From the NCBI GenBank assembly GCA_031213475.1, contig JARUPZ010000016.1, positions 9,936,270-10,000,269 of the forward strand: 64,000 nt of DNA. Reading direction: 5' to 3'. The first letter of the stretch is position 1; each line of letters starts with the position of its first letter. This DNA is from Nereocystis luetkeana (taxonomy: Eukaryota; Sar; Phaeophyceae; Laminariales; Laminariaceae). Below, piece by piece: positions 1 to 13,300 of this stretch. Below the pieces are notes generated by a model. The model was not told where the DNA came from, made no database searches, and saw only the letters and a program-made list of their open reading frames with translations. A program made the position numbers and the translations under genes.

Positions 1-59
1 TGAGACTGAATAAGAGCCCCCCCCCCCCCCCCCTTTCCCCCCCTCTCCTCCCCCAGTGC

Positions 60-400
60 TCATGGTAAGGCACCCACCAGGAAGATACGTGGTATTCCCA
101 TTGCTGCCTTTGGAATAATTAATTGCCCACACCATAAAGAACACCAGCTCATTCACGCTTTCATCCCTATGCAAGTCCGCCTCACAAGCGGTTCTTAGCA
201 GGATGCAGCTCACCCTTTCTGCGACTCGCCGGACACCTCACGATGCTTCGCGCTTATTGGAAGCAATGTCTGTCTGGTCGGTGAAACTCCGACGTGCTCC
301 GTCGCGGCATTGTAGGGATGCGACGGTATATGGTATTATGACTACGGCCATGTATGAGAACAAGTACCCCCCCCCCCTCTCCCCCCCTCCCTTCTCCTAG
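60..400. repeat. Poly-C-tailed dispersed repeat, + copy
   Basis: CATGGTAAGGCACCCACCAGG (compare ATGGTAAGGCACTCACGAGG at 9690), GCAAGTCCGCCTCACAAGCGG, GGTGAAACTCCGACGTGCTCC, GGCATTGTAGGGATGCGACGG, then a C run. Positions 1-60 are C-rich and 401-867 contain no recognised exon. Confidence 0.75.
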
Positions 401-867
401 CCTCTTCCCCCCTCCTTATATTCTGCTTGTTAAGGTTAAGTCGAAAGTCCCGTGCGGTGGAGGAGAGCAGCCAACATCGGTTGCGAGTTGCACCACACGT
501 CTAGCGAAGAGCCATGACGTATTTATCTAGCCGCGTCCGACGTTCGCACTTTCTAAGCGGCGAATTTCGACAGCGTGTCAGTCGAGAGATAGATACCAAA
601 ACGGGGGTAAAACACCTACAATAATCTTTCCGAGGTAACTCACCTGAGTTTGGTACAGGAGCTCTATTCCTCACCCAAAACACGGACCCTGGAAAAAACT
701 GGAATTGCAACCCAATGGACAATCCCACGGTATTCCAACGATAATAAGGCATGTCGTATTGGGTAGCTCCTCAGTTAAGGAGTCTCATCAGTCACAAATA
801 TTTGCCTTCCAAGGACAAATGTGCTATAAGCTATGCTCTACCGAAGCACGCGTCAGCCAAAACCAAC

Positions 868-1311
868 CTTAGAAGTACCCGTGAAGCCACCGGCGTCGAT
901 GTGAGACCCGGTCAGCACGGTGTCCACGGTGCACACAATCGCGGCGCCGGAGGGGTGCGAGTCCGGCAAAAACTTGCTGCCACCCGCCGCGGTGAAATAG
1001 CGATCGCAGTTACTGCCGTCCACGTCCACCGCCGCCACCCCCGTGTCCGTCAGGACGACCGCATCCAATGCGGTGTTCCCTGTGTTCGAGATGGTGACCT
1101 TAAACCTCGCGACGTCACCCTCGTCCGTCGAGGCCGAGTTGAGCCCTCGAAATGTCGAAATCGACTCCAGCGTTCGGTTCACCAAGATAGCCAGTTTTTG
1201 TGGAATCTTGACGTCGTCGCCGTCTTCGTCGATTACTCGAACCGACCCCGGAGGGGGTGACCAGCCCTCAATTGTAGCGCTGTTTGACACCGAACCGGTG
1301 TTGATATCCTC
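868..1311 (-). CDS. Exon 42 (444 nt), tail of one module fused to most of the next
   Basis: Acceptor CCTTGCCCAG|GAGGAT in phase 0; EDINTGSVSNSATIEG, FKVTISNTGNTALDAVVL, SGAAIVCTVDTVLTGSHIDAG; phase-0 donor TCTAAG|GTTGGT. It matches exon 19 (414 nt) along its whole length, including the absence of two introns. The next exon should match exon 20. Confidence 0.93.
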
Positions 1312-4300
1312 CTGGGCAAGGGGGAACAAATCGAGATTCACCGAAGAACGCGAAGAAGTCAAGTCTCCTAGAGCGATATAATTTACGTTGTTACTGCTCC
1401 TGCCGCACGACGAGTCTCGCAGGCAACAGCCATCAGCGGGAAAGAATCGCGATTGACGCTGATGCGTGGCCTCAATGCGAGAGCGATACACGTCCTACTG
1501 TAGCCTGTTACTGTATCTCAAGGTAGCATAATAGGCTCTATGGCTTCCACAGTAAGACAGGTCTAGCAGGTCAACCCCTAGTTTCGCAGGTGTCTTAGCG
1601 TGACATATTTCCTGCTAGTAGTCGTAGTAGATGGTAAGCAACAGTCAACTCCTTCACTTCGAAGTCACCAACGTTATTGGTAATCGTTGGAAATACACCC
1701 TGCCAGACATGTAGCTAGCCGTTTCCGCAGCCTCTCCGACGCTGCTGCAGTCGCTGGAGATGCACCGCAACCACTCTCTAGCATGCCAATATGTCCCTTA
1801 AATATAAGGGCCGTGATGATGAAACATTAATCGCAAACGCTTCCTGTATTCAAGGAGGGATAGGTAGAAAGTCAGCGACGTCAGTGCGTTTATATACAGC
1901 AATACATAATCGTAAACGGCAGGGGGTATAATGGGTAATTACCTACCAGGGTACCATTCTGTCCGGAACACAAGTACCGTTCCGGTATCCGTATTGGTGA
2001 CGTAACGGTCCTACCTCTTTCAAGCAGAGTGGTAGTGCTCTACCACCCAGGATGCCCACCTGAGTGATGGAATATCGGGACGAGCTCTTGCATTCCACCT
2101 TTTCTGCGGGAGCCAGCGCGAGACCGGACAGGTCCGGACTGCAAACAACGGGCACCTGAGCAAACACCCGAGAGGGAAAAGAGTGGTTCAGGCGAACCCC
2201 TACCCTGTATCCTGAGTGAACAAAGTACAACTCCCCGCCGTCGGGTCCTTGTGGTCCGACCGCGATGCGATTTATTCGAATGAAGCTGCTCGAGGACCAA
2301 GCAGAGAACGTATTCGAACCGACCGGAAGGGAAGGGGTCAGCAGGTATCGAATTGCACTGACAGTATCCGGTGAGCGTACATCTATGTATGTAGCCCATG
2401 CACGTAGCGTCTTGTGAAAATCAACCCATGCATTCATGGTTTCCTGGGTTGTTCGCGCATCAGGTCAGGTCGGGTCGGGCAAGGGTGACTCGACCCGACC
2501 CATCAAAAGTCCTGACTCGGCCCGACCCGACCCGTTTGGTTTCAAAGCCCACCTGATACGACCCGCTGGTTGGCTCATAATCCTTGAAGAGCCCTGATTA
2601 TTTTACCCCTCACAAATATTATGGACTGTTCGTATCACATTTGTTTTTTAGCCACCTCTCTCGGGTGTGATAATTGGTTAGTGACTGCAGTAGTGCCACA
2701 CCTCTTCTTTTGCTTACCTCCCTCCTTTCTACCCATGACAGTCGTCTACCGCCGCAACCTCCGGATCGAAAGCAACCCTTCGTATATGGTATGAGAACTG
2801 TCCGTCGCCGAAAACCGCGGGACAACAAATCAGCCCTTGGCATCCATAGCAATTATCGACCGTTCGTTGTCAAGCCCGGATAACAGCACAGGTAACCGGG
2901 ACCCCTTACCTTGCACAATGTAGGTGTAAAATAATCCCTGTGGAGACTTGGAATGATGTAGCACACCCCACACGGTGTCGAACTTCTCTCAATTCGGTAC
3001 GTCTAATGGTGTGCTACACTGTTCAATGTCTCTCCACAAGGATAATTTTACGCCCACATTGTGCAAGGGGGGCATCATGGTCCCGGCCATTTGTGAATTA
3101 TCAACCTACCTTCCAGTCTCCAACTCTATCTCGACTACAACGGTTTCGAGCAGATCCACTGACCAAGCTGTCCTCGAGGATCAAACGAGAGATTGTCGTC
3201 GTGCCCGCGTTTCGGATGGAAAAGGTGTAGATAATCCCGTCGCCGAAGACCACATCGTCCTCTTTCCCGTCGATTTTCCCGTCCGCCTCTGCACGTTTTC
3301 GTCATGTTGAACCAAACAAGAACACACGAATGGGAGAACATTTGCGCGAGTACCTACTCTGAAGGTGCCCGGGTGTCTACCGTACCCGAAAATGACCATA
3401 CCAACCAAGTTTGATACCCAGGTACTTCAAAGTTTGTACCCCACGATACCCGGGTATCCTAAACCTGTACCTGAGTACGGTTTATACTCAGGTGCCCCAG
3501 AGTCCGGGCGGCCCGAACTATGTACAGGCCCCCTCCTATTGTAGAGTATAGTAGGTATCATCTGGCGTACCTGGGCACCCCAGAGCATGGTTCATAGTAA
3601 GTTGGAAGTGTTGGAAAGAGGGGAGTATACTCGGGGGATACCCGGCTACCTACCCGAGTATGACAAAAACAACTGGATTTGGTACCCGGGTACCTGCTTC
3701 AGTATGATCAACATAACTAAATTGGGTACCATGGTACCTACCCGAGCAGGCCGAAACAACTACAGTGGGCTTGGCACCGAGGTACCCCAGAATTTATGCC
3801 TTACTGCTAAACACGCGCGTGTTACTACTTGGGCTTGCCGACACGATTGCCAACTACGTAGCGCGTAGAATGAGGTTATTTCAGCATACAGTTCGCCACC
3901 TCGCTTAAGAAGTTGCTAGTCAAGAAATCCGGAGGTAACAAATTGGGAGTTCACTGTCTTTTGACTCTCATGTTCTACATCTTTGAAGGCAGATTATCTG
4001 CATGATCTGTATGACTTAGCTCGTGTTGCCGGGTAGGAGCCCTACGACCAACATTATATTTTAGTAGCACATGTTTTTTGGGTTGGATCTGTGCTATAAG
4101 GATCCTGACACCAACCCATACCGTCAGTAGCCATCCCACAGTAGGGGTGCACCATAAGTTCCTGAGCCCCTTAAATTTGGAGCTCAATATCTCACCCGAT
4201 ACAATACCGGGAAGAAATTCGTTCGTGCCACCCGATCGGTACTTACTTGTATGCGCTAGTCCTAAAACGAATACACGCGTACTTCTTTCATCCGAACTGG

Positions 4301-7300
4301 TAGTTCCTCACTTAAGAAACTCAATTAGTCAGGAACCTTTGGCCCGAAACGTGCTACCCCTACCGTGGGGTTTGATTAAAAAGGTCAGGACCTACTACGC
4401 GTATAGATGATCTGCAGGAGATCGCGATCTAAATCGTTACGCGTCCGTAGATGATCTAGATCGTCATCTGCCTGGCGATGTGTGAACACCTTCATATCCG
4501 AACTTACCAAGAACGAGCTTGTTGGTACGGCGGAGGTTGACCAGTGTAGTCGAAGAAGTATCGTCGCTTCCTCCTTGTGTATCCACACACGAAACGCCGA
4601 TCGACGTTTCTATGTAGCCCACGTCAACGTCTGCTTGCTGTACCTGCTCGTAGAATGGACCAAATGGGTAGGGATCACGCCAACGCTGTTAATGGGAATG
4701 GCGTCGATAGCGTCACGGGGAACACAGAGGGCTTCGAACGGATAGTTGAAATAGGTTTTGCCATACATACGCGCGCAGCTGGATGTCGTATCTGCGTTGA
4801 TGATGACTAGAATGAATTTTCGGGGTACATGCCTTTCGCTACGAGCTCTCGTGCTGGTGGTTATCTGCAGCTATTATCGTGTCAACGGTTGTGTGTATGT
4901 CTGGTGATATAAACTATTTATTTTTGAAGAAAATTTCGTCCGAACGGCGCGGATCTCTTGTTTCGCTCAGCTCGAAAGTAAAGCATGCCTATATTTCCAG
5001 TGCTGTTCATGGGTCAGGTCAAACCCCGCGGGTCGGCCCGGGTCGGGTAGGCTCGGGTCGGGCCAGAGTGACCTTGCCCGATCCGTGAGTTTTTTCAAAC
5101 CTCCTGACCCGACCCGAACCGACCCGTGAGATTTGGAACACCTCCTGGACCTGACCCGCGGGTCGGGTCATGACCCTTAAATAGACCTTGTTGTTGTCCG
5201 TACCTGTAAATCCGCACATCTGTTCGTTCGGACCGTTCTAGCAGGGAAGAATGTTCAATCTACGCTTGAAGTAATGGTGAGCTGATGGTGTGCTGATGGT
5301 GTGCTGATGGTGTGCTGATGGATGCGTGCTGTGGTAGGGGTGTTGTAGCTCCTTAAGGGCACTCATCGATTTCGTGAAATCAGTGAGGTTAGACGGCAGG
5401 GAGAGACGCCTATGTCCTCGCTCGAGGCGATCTCTACCTCGACCCAACACAACTTGAGGAACCAAACACCACGGCCCTCGACTGCGGTTGGCTTACAACG
5501 AACTTAATCTGAAAAACGTTCATAGGGTTCCAACAATATTGTGTAGTGGCGTCAATGCCTTCAAAGAGCCAGCTCCGCTAGTCAAACATACATTACGACA
5601 TGTGTGTTTTTGCCAATAAACGATACACTGATCGTGTCGTAGCCCGCCTCGAATGTCAATGCCCGAACGTATTTTATGGGTGCGGTCAGCGCGGTATTCA
5701 ACAACAGCAGAACGGAACTTTTACTGCTGTTGTGTCATACTATTCAACGTACCTCGACGTCGAGCGCACATTTGAAGCTTTCTCCGGGGGCTAACTTGGC
5801 GGCATGCGGGCAAGCCTGGCAGATGTCATCCACGAAGTAGTCGCTCGTGAGACAGTAGCTCAAAAGCGTGGTGGTGCCCTCGTTCGTTACGGTGCAGACC
5901 AGGCTGATATTCTCGCCAGTGCCGGCGACGAGGGCGTTACTGTGCCCATGTTTCCCGTCTCCGTCTCCATCACTCCAAGCCCCGGCCACATCTGATCGGT
6001 GTCGAGGGGTATGGACCGCGAAGCAAGCTAAGCGTATTCAAGTAGTCAACTATTTTACGACTCGGTTGTTTTCGCAAATACTACCAAACTTCCCGCAGGA
6101 TTGACTGCGTATGCAGCAGAAGCGAGACCTGAACGCCGTGTGAACCTTTACTACGATGGTGACTGCTTGTTCGGTAACTGCTTAGGTTGGTCCCCAACAA
6201 AATGTAGAGCTTAAGCACCGACCTAGAGAAACGCTCGCAGTGCCCGCCAGAACGATCCTAATCTCCTGTTTGGCGTCTTTGGAGGACCCCTCACGGTCCA
6301 CGCACCGAACGTTTCCCTCGCCGAATATCTCCCCGTTGTCCACATCATCCTGCGTGACGACGTACTTGCCGGAGCACCTGATCGCGGCATCCTGAGGGCA
6401 AAGCTCTGACACGATAATGGGCAGAACGTCAGAACCGCGATACAAAGGGCGTAAGCTAACCCATTCCACGGTAGGGGCACTCTGTACTGCTCTTTTGCCT
6501 TCTGAGGAAATATTGTCCCACCGGTTGAGCTCCTACAGTGATCCTCTACCGGCTAGTATGACACCTTTATTACCAGTGTAATCAGCATTTTTTCGGACTT
6601 TAGTCAGGTTGAACATTGGCGGCGAACCGTGACGGTTACATCAACTATTGTGGCCACTGCCTCGCTGGGGGTTGATACAAATAGATAGGTGTCCGGGTTG
6701 CGATGCGAGGAGCCGTACGGCACAGTCACGGCCGCAACAAGATCCTCTCCGTACCACGGACGGGACGCTAGCGCTGCTACTCGTAGACGGCTGATGGCAC
6801 CAACCAAAGCTATCAACCTTTGTTCTGGTCGCTACCCTTACCAATAAGGAGGGGGTCAAAGGAGTTCAGGTACCAGCGGAAACGATAATTTGGTCGAGTT
6901 GTGCGGAAAAAGTTTATGACGGTAGAAAAAGTCACGTTTCCGGCGAACCGTACTGGTATTGAGCCCCTCGTGTGAGCGAGTAGGAGCTCTGGAAATAAGG
7001 CTCCACCTCTCGTAAAAAGCGTCAACTCGAATCGTGCAGTGGAAATATCGACCTGCGACGGCGTCGGTCGCTCGTTTACATATTTAATTCCCTGACACAA
7101 GCGGAAAACCAACGGCAACCGCAAATATATTATACACGTGCGAGTATTGTATTTTCGTGAGCGGAAGGGATCTTGCGATTAGTCCGCACGTCGGGAAAAC
7201 AAGTAGATGATCTACAGATAGATACTTTACAAATAAATAATCTACTGTATACCCTGGTATAATCTACGTAGACTCTGATCTGCCGTTCTGAGCTGTTGTG

Positions 7301-10300
7301 CAGGGTTTGTGCAGAACATATCCACTTCAGGAAACATGTCTTTGACCGTTCAGATTGTTTAGCTCCCACCCGTCCACGTGGGCTAGACCCTGCCACTCAC
7401 TGCGGTCGGAGACATAGAGGTCATTTCGACACTAATACAAAGATCGAGTGGTCTATATATTTCGCAAAGAGCAGTACATATATATCAGGGATGCATGTAT
7501 CTGCCTTGGGAGATCTGGATCCTCCAGTAAGAACCGTCGGTATGTATGTGCAGGGTGGGGAACAGTCACGGTTTCATCAGGAATGTGTTCGAATACTTAG
7601 CTATGGTATTATTTTTCCGGTAAAAAAAGGCATATACCAGGGGGGGGGGGGGGGATGAAGGGAGAATTCGGAAAATGAGAGGAGGAAAAAACTCGATTCG
7701 TACAAGGTAGTAATTAAGGGCCTATACCACTGTGCTCGTATCGGATTTCGGGATTTCACAGAAACGTTGCTCGGTTCATTATTGGTTACCAGGCACAATC
7801 GTATGTACCATGTGTTGATATGAGTGCAAGGTCTCGGGTGGGTCGAATACACTAAAAGCCCGCTCCATCGTTGGATACCTGGTATATCCTTTTTGGTTCC
7901 CTGGAGTCCGCAGTGGTGGAGTGCGTATGCTTGTTTTTTGTTTTTGCCTCTGTTTTACTACCACCGAGGTATTTCTTCCACTCCAGAGTTATTGGAGCCT
8001 GTCCTGCAACCACGGACTGCATTGCATTGTGCGTGAATGTGAGAACAACAACAATAACCGTCACAAGTGACTGCTTCGGCCGCTTCATAGCACGCGCCGG
8101 AAATAGCACCGCGAACATTATCGCAGTGGGGGCTCCATCGTCGAGAGTACGTTTATTCAAGAGGATCTACATCAACTTTTGAGAAGATTGTAAATTTGTT
8201 CAAGGTTGTTTTAGATCGAATTCAATTAGCTAAATAAAATATCCAGTTACAGCTTGTCCCAAAATAGACAACACGTTTTCGAACTCTTCTAACGCAGGCT
8301 TCAGAACCTTTTGACTGGGCCGCAATTGCACCTCAAAGAGGGTTGAGTATAATACAGACGAACGACACCTGCCAAGCAGACACTACGGGCACCACCACGA
8401 CGCTCGCGACTCGTACAGTTCCACACATTGCAGCTCGGACATACTCGTCTACCCCAGGAGCGCCCGGGTTCCTTTGTGTGGGCCGATGCTGCAAATAAAT
8501 GCCGTTTTCTTAGTAGTAGTGATCGAAGGGGGTTTAACCCTATTATTTAGCACTGCAGTCCCGTTTTGAGGACAGATTACCCAGAATCTGAGTGGATTTC
8601 CCCCCGAAAGGGACTGCGGTCCTAACAGTCCTAAAAGGGTTTGATCGTGGTAAATATAGGGCTCCAGAACACGAAAAAAAAAGGCCACCTCACCCGTGGT
8701 TGAGATGTCGCACGTGAACGCTGACCTCTCCACAAAGATCTCCCACAGGCAGGTGTTTCCCGTGTTCGAAATCTCAATCTCGTACTTGATAGTGTCCCTG
8801 GCTTTCAACTTGTTTTTGTCGCCGGCTTGAGCTTCGGGAGTCACCACTGCAGAAAGCAAAACAAAACACAACCCGGCCATGTAGAAATCAGCTTTCTTTT
8901 GCAGTGCATTGTTCAAGCGCTGGGGATATTGGCCATGTAATGTGTATGACCATCGGTAATTTCGAGCGAACGCAACTCTTGCGCGTTTTGTCTTCGAGCG
9001 CACCAGCCCACGTACAGCATGATGTTCGGGAATCGTCGGGCTGGTTCACCCTTCGGGGTTGGTACATAGCATGGGTTTGCGCTTCTTCGGAAAAGGGGTA
9101 TACTTAACGAGTTAGGAACATTAAAGGCCCGCCCCCCTGTTTTTGCGCCTTTGCTTTTCAGGAAAAACGTAACGAAAGCGGAATGTTTTGCTAATTTATC
9201 AAAACCTCTAGTAACAAAGAGATACACAACAGGAACGCCTACGTAGAAGTCATGTTTCAGGAACAGTTGCGGTAATTTATCCAAAAATCCAACAAAGAGC
9301 AAACACACAGGAACGCCTACGGACCAGCCCTACTTCGGGAACAGTTCCGGCATACAATACTTGACCCTTTTAGGACCGCAGTCCCGTTTTGGGGACAAAT
9401 TACTTAGAATTTGACTGGTTTGTCCCCAAAACGGGACTGCGAACCTAAAAGGGTTAAAGAGCAAGAAAATCCCTCCCCTGAGTATTTTACAGGTTGGGTT
9501 TGCGTCGGTTGGCAATGCCACTCACTGTAAAACATGACCCTCATTGCGTGAGCCAGACAGACAAATTACCGTTTCAATTTTTCTTTGGCGGTTGGTCACA
9601 GCTGGCGATCGAGCTTGATAACTTGTGCGGTGTGGATAACCTTTACTCTGCACGAGAGAAACTATCGTATCACGTACCTGGAAGCGTTTATGGTAAGGCA
9701 CTCACGAGGCAGTTATATAGTACCCCCATCCATGGCTGTCTTCGAACGTGATCACACCGTAATACAAATGAACCCGTTGAAGCTGTCATCTAGACGTAAG
9801 TCCGCCTTTCTTTACCAGCGGTTCTTTGTAGCACCCTCGCCGAGCACCTCACGGCGCTTGGTGCTTGGTGGAAGCAATGACTGCCTGGCCGGTGAAAACC
9901 CAACATGCTCCGTCCCGGCATTGGAGGGATGCGAGGGTCTATGGTCACGCGACTACGGCCATGCATGATATCGAGTACACCCTCCTCCCCCACTCCCAGT
10001 CTTTAATATTGCTTTTCACCGCGTCGGGCGGTAGCAAGGTTTTGCCGGACTCAAACCCCCCGGGTGCCGCGATAACAGGGGCCTTTACCAGCGCCTACAA
10101 AATACTGCTTCAAGACTTCCGCGCGGTGTAATCTCGGGAGTGTATGCGCTATCATGTATGGAGCAGTTGAAGTACCTTGTAGTTTTTTTCGCTCCTCAGA
10201 ATGACTCCGCCTCTTTAGTGTACTCTAATACGGATTTTGTTGGACTAATAACAGTGGTACATAAATACAGAGTTGGCGTTTATTTCCTGTGGTTGCCACT

Positions 10301-13300
10301 CGAAAGAAAACGAGGGTCAGCCGCATCCTTCCCCTCTTTTGGCAAAGTTAATTGATCCACGCTCGTTCAAGAGATGTTTGAATTTTTTTCATCCACCCCT
10401 ACCCCTGTACTGTCTCGATTTAGTTATTCCTCATAGCGCAACCGCGGAACTGCTGTCCAACAGACAGCACCTCACCGATTCCGATCGAGGGGTTTCTGGT
10501 CAGTGGTTGCCATCTATCGTGACGCTCTGAAACTTCACGTTGAGGCCCTGCTGCCGTGACTTCCACGTCGTTGCCGATCCCGCCGTGCTCAATATCGCCT
10601 TGTCGCACCTTGCATTTACAAATAAAAACAGATTCGAAATAAGGACAGTTCTGTCAAGAACCACTCCGAATTTGAAGGCTGTGTAACACGTCGGCCGGGC
10701 GCGGTCTGCTGTCCACGTTGAAGTAAAACTTTTGTTGCAGGTACTACAGGCGTGAGTCCCATCTACGCTTGCGCAGAAGTGTCACTTGATACTCAGTTTT
10801 TTCAAGCTGTGCCGGGAAGATAAGTAATATTTTCCCCAGGTTATCTTCGAGAAGCCGGTTCGGCGATCTTCACCATCGCTCACTTTACCGCCGCACTCAC
10901 TGCTGTCCTACGAGTATAAATGCTCCCGTCAACTACTGCGCTGGGTACAGGCAGAGCCTCAGACAGCAACGCGGTGGCGGTGACTGTAACGTGGTGTCAG
11001 ATACTGACTGGTTCTACACGCGATAGTGAGGTCACTTTTAGGTCTCGTGTTTTCCGTCCGCTCAGAACCACTCGGTCAAGTAAGTGCCTACTACTGCTGT
11101 AGTACCATCTCAATAAGTTGTTTTGGCCTTTCATGCATTTGGCTTCTCGACACATGCACCGCCATCATAGTAGTGGTATCATTATGTTACGCTACACCAA
11201 CATAACTACTTTCAAGTGTAACGTTTGAGCGAGGTACGTACGCAGAGACTAAAACCCAGAGGCCTGTAAGCGGAAATGGAAATAATGGCATCATACCTAC
11301 CATTCACTGTGGAGTTGTTGGTGAAATGCGCCATTAATAGCAACAGCGTAGAGGAGGGAATGCTTTTTACGGCCCGTTATTCCCCCCTTTTCAAATCACC
11401 CCACCTCGGCGACCATTTCGCAGTTGGTGGTGGCTCCGGGATCTAGCCTGAGTAGACCCAGAGAAGGATCACAATGCCACCCTGCACCAGAATTGCCGCT
11501 GCTGAACACAGACAGGTCAAACGGTGAGTGGACGGGTGAGCGATAGGTTGTCGATGACCCCTCGTGCAAGGAAGCCCTGCCTATTGTTGCCAAGGCTGTC
11601 CACAGTTCGGGTCAAACTTCGCGGGTCGGGTCGGGTCGGGTCGGGTTGGGCCGGGCCGAGTCTGGTCTGGTCCGGGTGCGGTGACCGGACCCGATCCGCG
11701 AAAAGTTGAAAATCTTCTAACCCGCTCCGACTCGACCCGGCCCGCCTCACCACAACCCAACCCAACCCGTGAAAGTTGGAAAACTCCCTGAACCGATCCG
11801 TGGGTTGGGATCATGACCCGTAAGCAGCCTTGGTTTTCAATTTCCTGTCTGAAGTTGGCCCTACCGAAGTTTCTGTCAAAAATATTTTTCGCCACTGACT
11901 TGTCGGTTTTTAACACTGCCGAAATATTGCAATATCCCACGATGGAGCTGAATCAACTGATATGGAGACACGTCCGCTTGTCTATACATAGCTCCCTGCA
12001 TTCCCGCACACACCTGCACCGCTACGAGTTGTAAAGTACGCACTGCGATTCCACCGCGAACGCTGCCAACGCCGTGGCACACTGGGCGTTCGCGCTCTGG
12101 CAACAACAGGTTACCTGAAACGCGTCGACCCCCCGCTTTATCTAGTCAATCTTCTGGGCGCGAACCACAACAAGCTAGGCGTACGGAGGTTCGTGGAGCC
12201 TGCCGACCCTGGTGTGGTCTCTTCGTGCATCACGAACACCTACCAGCGTTTTGCAATGCACTACGCACTGCTCAACAACGGAAAGGATACCAATGCCGAG
12301 CAGATCCATACATCATCTAGACCATAGCCGCCGTTATTGAACGATGAGAAGGATCTGTGTAGTACATATAGATCCAACTCAGGAAGCAGGCCCTAGATTA
12401 CGCAGGTTATACGGCTCCCACGTCCGGTAGCAGGAGGTAGGTCACAGAGGTCAGCAATCCATCTAGTCGTGCATAAGAGCTAAGTAGTGAATGAAGGGGA
12501 AGCCGATGATATGTTCGACGTGTGTCGAAGGTCGCCGCTGCCGAACAGGGCAGGGTGTGTCTCGTGAGGTCTGGTCGAAATCTTACCAAAAAGATAACGT
12601 TCAACGTTACCCACCCTCTCTATTGTCGAGAAAACGACCGCCAAAAACCGATAGCTACTATTATTATATAGCTGTGCCGAGACTCATTCCACCGTAGGAG
12701 TAGGGGTTTCCACTTTCTGACTCTATCTTTTCCGACGGTTTGAGGCCCTCAAGTGAGCAACTACCTCAAGGGTAGTATGTCGTTTTGTACCACAAGTATA
12801 CGGAGCATGTGTTCTAAGACCAGCGCATATAAATGTCGGTTAGGGTGCGCGAACAGCCTTGTCCGAAGTAACGTTTCGGGTGAGATACTTGCGAGCCTCA
12901 TAATTTCATCATTTGATCGTTTGAGGACCCCAGACAGTTTGGCGAAACCGGTAGAAGGCATGCACTACTACTCTCGAACCAACGCGTTTCACGGTAAGTC
13001 GCTATTACGGGGGACCATAGTTAATAGGACCAAATATTGTTAGTAAAAGTGGGTAAATATATAGGTTTTTATTTATACCATAGGTCCTATTAACTATGGT
13101 CCCCCGTAATACAACAGTTATCACGTGGCTCACCTTTGACTTGGTTGATTTGGAAGCGAGCTGGTGATAGCAACGTTGGTAAGTGTGGTGGAACCCGCAT
13201 TTTTTATGCCAACCTCGTACTTCATCGTGTCCCCAGCGGACACTCCGATGGTTAAGTCGCTGTCGACCAGCGTCTCGATAACCTTTATCGATATTTCAGG

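Noticed and set aside
686-775. Candidate partner of exon 20 ending VFSRVRVL before GTGAGG
   Set aside because: The phase is right but the sequence has no clear similarity to exon 20 and no good acceptor.
751-1381. Plus-strand ORFs of 112-169 codons opposite exon 42
   Set aside because: Antisense shadows of a GC-rich exon; the minus frame has the module motifs and splice sites. The same applies to 32044-32367.
1600-1720. Minus-strand reading TITNNVGDFEVKELTV resembling a module core
   Set aside because: It would have to sit between exons 41 and 42, which already join in phase, and no donor fits; at best a dead exon.
7960-8088. Possible first exon MKRPKQSLVTVIVVV at 8088
   Set aside because: Looks like a signal peptide, but it lies inside intron 36, has no convincing module sequence after it, and exons 36 and 37 already join in phase.
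8694-8880. ATG at 8880 giving MAGLCFVLLSAVV before exon 36
   Set aside because: Same artefact: TTTGCTTTCTGCAG is the acceptor, and the paralogous exon 13 begins at the matching residue with no such extension.
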